A stretch of DNA of 64,000 nt from Lamellibrachia columna (taxonomy: Eukaryota; Annelida; Polychaeta; Sabellida; Siboglinidae). How positions within the stretch are numbered: position 1 is the first letter of the stretch; each line of letters starts with the position of its first letter. The stretch is from NCBI GenBank assembly GCA_963662155.1, contig OY759263.1:17180894-17244893 (forward strand). Direction: 5' to 3'. The position numbers were made by a program, and so were the translations under genes. The notes under the pieces are model-generated. The model was not told where the DNA came from, did not search any database, and worked only from the letters and a program-made list of their open reading frames with translations. Shown here one piece after another: positions 47,532 through 64,000 of the stretch.

Positions 47532-47533
<2 letters not shown>
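46493..47533. repeat. Inverted repeat of ~60 bp around a (TA)n cluster
   Basis: TCTGGGTACAAAGTCCGATC, then GTTTTTATTGTAACATGCTATG at 46,497-46,552 is repeated inverted at 47,477-47,528. A third partial copy, also inverted, is at 47,770-47,797. Between 46,620 and 47,160 nothing else is recognised. Confidence 0.85.
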
Positions 47534-47593
<60 letters not shown>

Positions 47594-47797
47594 TATATAT
47601 ATTATATATATATATGTATATATATGGGTATATATAATATAAAAAATTCTCTCCCTCTCACTTCCCCTCCCCCTCCCCCTCCCCCTCCCCCTCCCCTTCC
47701 CCTCCTCCTCCCCCTCCCCCTACCCTCCCCTCCCCTCCCCTCCCATCCCCCTCCCCCTCCGCCGTATAAAAAGGATCGGACTTTGTACCCAGACAAG

Positions 47798-47873
<76 letters not shown>

Positions 47874-47892
47874 GTATATATATATAATATAA
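47160..47892. repeat. Cluster of (TA)n microsatellites with a polypyrimidine tract
   Basis: TA runs at about 47,162-47,247, 47,398-47,474, 47,532-47,589 and 47,800-47,871, interrupted by (CA)n/(GT)n bits. A C/T-only tract (CCCCTCC-type, 47,648-47,762) lies between the last two. Its G-rich complement could adopt quadruplex or triplex forms. Confidence 0.95.
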
Positions 47893-47936
47893 AAAAATTT
47901 TAAACTAACTCTTGTCATCACATTTTTTCCAAACAG

Positions 47937-63212
<15,276 letters not shown>

Positions 63213-63254
63213 GTGGGGCCTTTATGTATAAACTTGGACGTATTCATGAAGATG

Positions 63255-63970
63255 CCAACAGTCATTGAAGAACATATTTCTATCAATACCATATCCTCAT
63301 AAGTTATTTTTTTTTAACATTGAATGGTTATGAGTCATAACCATTCAATGTTAAAATAATATTTGGTCCCCTCTTAGTTTCCAGGTTTCTAGTGTAGTCA
63401 AATCAGAAAGGTAAAGGTTAGTTCTTACATAACGCGGTATCCAGTCCGTAGGACCGCTCAAGGTGCTTTACACTTCACCCCTGGCAGACCTTCACCCAAG
63501 GCCATCTCAACTTCTCTGGGAGGTATTCACAATCTAATAAGCGGCTTTCATAACTAAGGTCTCGCAGTTTTAGACTCAGCTTAATTACGCTTCATTGAAT
63601 TCTTTCTGGCTTGTCGATGTCCGGGCTCCATGCGTTCACCTTCATCTCTTGACCGGGACGGTCGTAGGGGTGCCGTTCACACACAGTCCTCGCCAGCGTT
63701 GTCTGTCCTCTGTTGTGCATAGCAGGGTCAGTAGATCTCGATGTGTCCATTCTTCTATGTTGTCTGGCCAGTCTTTCCTCTGGCAGACCCGTCGTTATTT
63801 CCTGTAAGGTAGTCCATTTGTTGTCTCATATATTTGTTTGTTCTGTGCTCAGTATACACAATGCGAGGAGCTTCCTGAAGCATTTCGTTTCAATATTCCA
63901 AATGAGGCCTAAATATTGCTTTGTACAGGGGTACAATTAGTTGTTTCTCCTAAAAGGTGATATTTCTTAT
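63255..63970 (-). pseudogene. CR1-like LINE (family B) fragment with two nested insertions
   Basis: Minus-strand CR1-B RT C-terminal sequence appears in three pieces: 63,265-63,412, 63,535-63,608 (LRDLSYESRL-type end, ERIQ) and 63,888-63,965. It matches 59,737-59,960 in order. The first gap holds an inverted SINE 3' half (63,412-63,533). The second gap (63,609-63,887) reads on the minus strand KDWPDNIEEWTHRDLLTLL, CTTEDRQRWRGL, an RTE-type C-terminal motif. A short perfect hairpin (TTTTAACATTGAATGGTTAT and its complement) sits at 63,313-63,352. Confidence 0.75.
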
Positions 63971-64000
63971 TAACACTAAAATGTAATTACACTTTGAAGC

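Overview
This is eukaryotic, almost certainly invertebrate metazoan, nuclear DNA. Protein-coding sequence is split into short exons with GT-AG borders. Introns run from a few hundred bases to over 2 kb. The window is full of non-LTR retrotransposons, tRNA-derived SINEs, DNA transposons, minisatellites and long (TA)n tracts. I cannot place the species from sequence alone; a marine lophotrochozoan or an invertebrate deuterostome would fit. Nothing looks bacterial, there is no CRISPR array, and I found no viral gene beyond LTR-retrotransposon remains.

Three plus-strand host genes can be supported. (1) At about 0.84-2.8 kb lie fragments of an unrecognised gene, next to a 27-bp minisatellite and with a SINE in an intron. 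(2) At 25,468-38,501 is a complete ORC4 gene (origin recognition complex subunit 4): 11 exons with consistent phases giving 423 codons, Walker A and B motifs intact, one GC-AG intron and one duplicated 3' splice site. (3) From about 46.2 kb to at least 63.2 kb is a CLASP-family microtubule-binding gene. Its TOG2-type HEAT domain is split over six exons (49,241-54,209), followed by many short Ser/Pro/Thr-rich linker exons; the gene is open at the right edge. Several of its exons are too short for ORF finders and were found by splice-phase reading.

The rest is mobile or repetitive. The block at 4.07-12.63 kb is a minus-strand L2/CR1-like LINE, already dead, that was enlarged by two nested tandem duplications (1,299 bp and 3,120 bp); its copies look essentially identical. 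A related plus-strand LINE follows (14.15-16.45 kb), then a second CR1-like family (16.78-18.39 kb) with antisense relatives at 31.1, 59.4-60.7 and 63.3-64.0 kb. A hAT transposon with both terminal inverted repeats occupies 18,501-21,767. A Ty3/Gypsy pol 3' end lies at 24.1-24.5 kb, and RTE-like RT relics at 39.9-40.6, 42.7-43.2 and 63.6-63.9 kb. Foldback structures sit in ORC4 intron 2 and just 3' of the ORC4 stop codon. Tandem arrays include a 34-copy 58-bp satellite (43.84-45.81 kb), a 37-bp array (57.55-58.33 kb), a 53-bp array (50.2-50.97 kb), a 64-bp array (25.72-26.10 kb) and a 23-bp array (62.19-62.33 kb).

The most notable items are the nested LINE duplication, the large inverted repeat in ORC4 intron 2, the palindrome 3' of ORC4, the intact-ended hAT element, and the inverted/direct repeat cluster around the first CLASP exon candidate. 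I saw no clearly new biological system.
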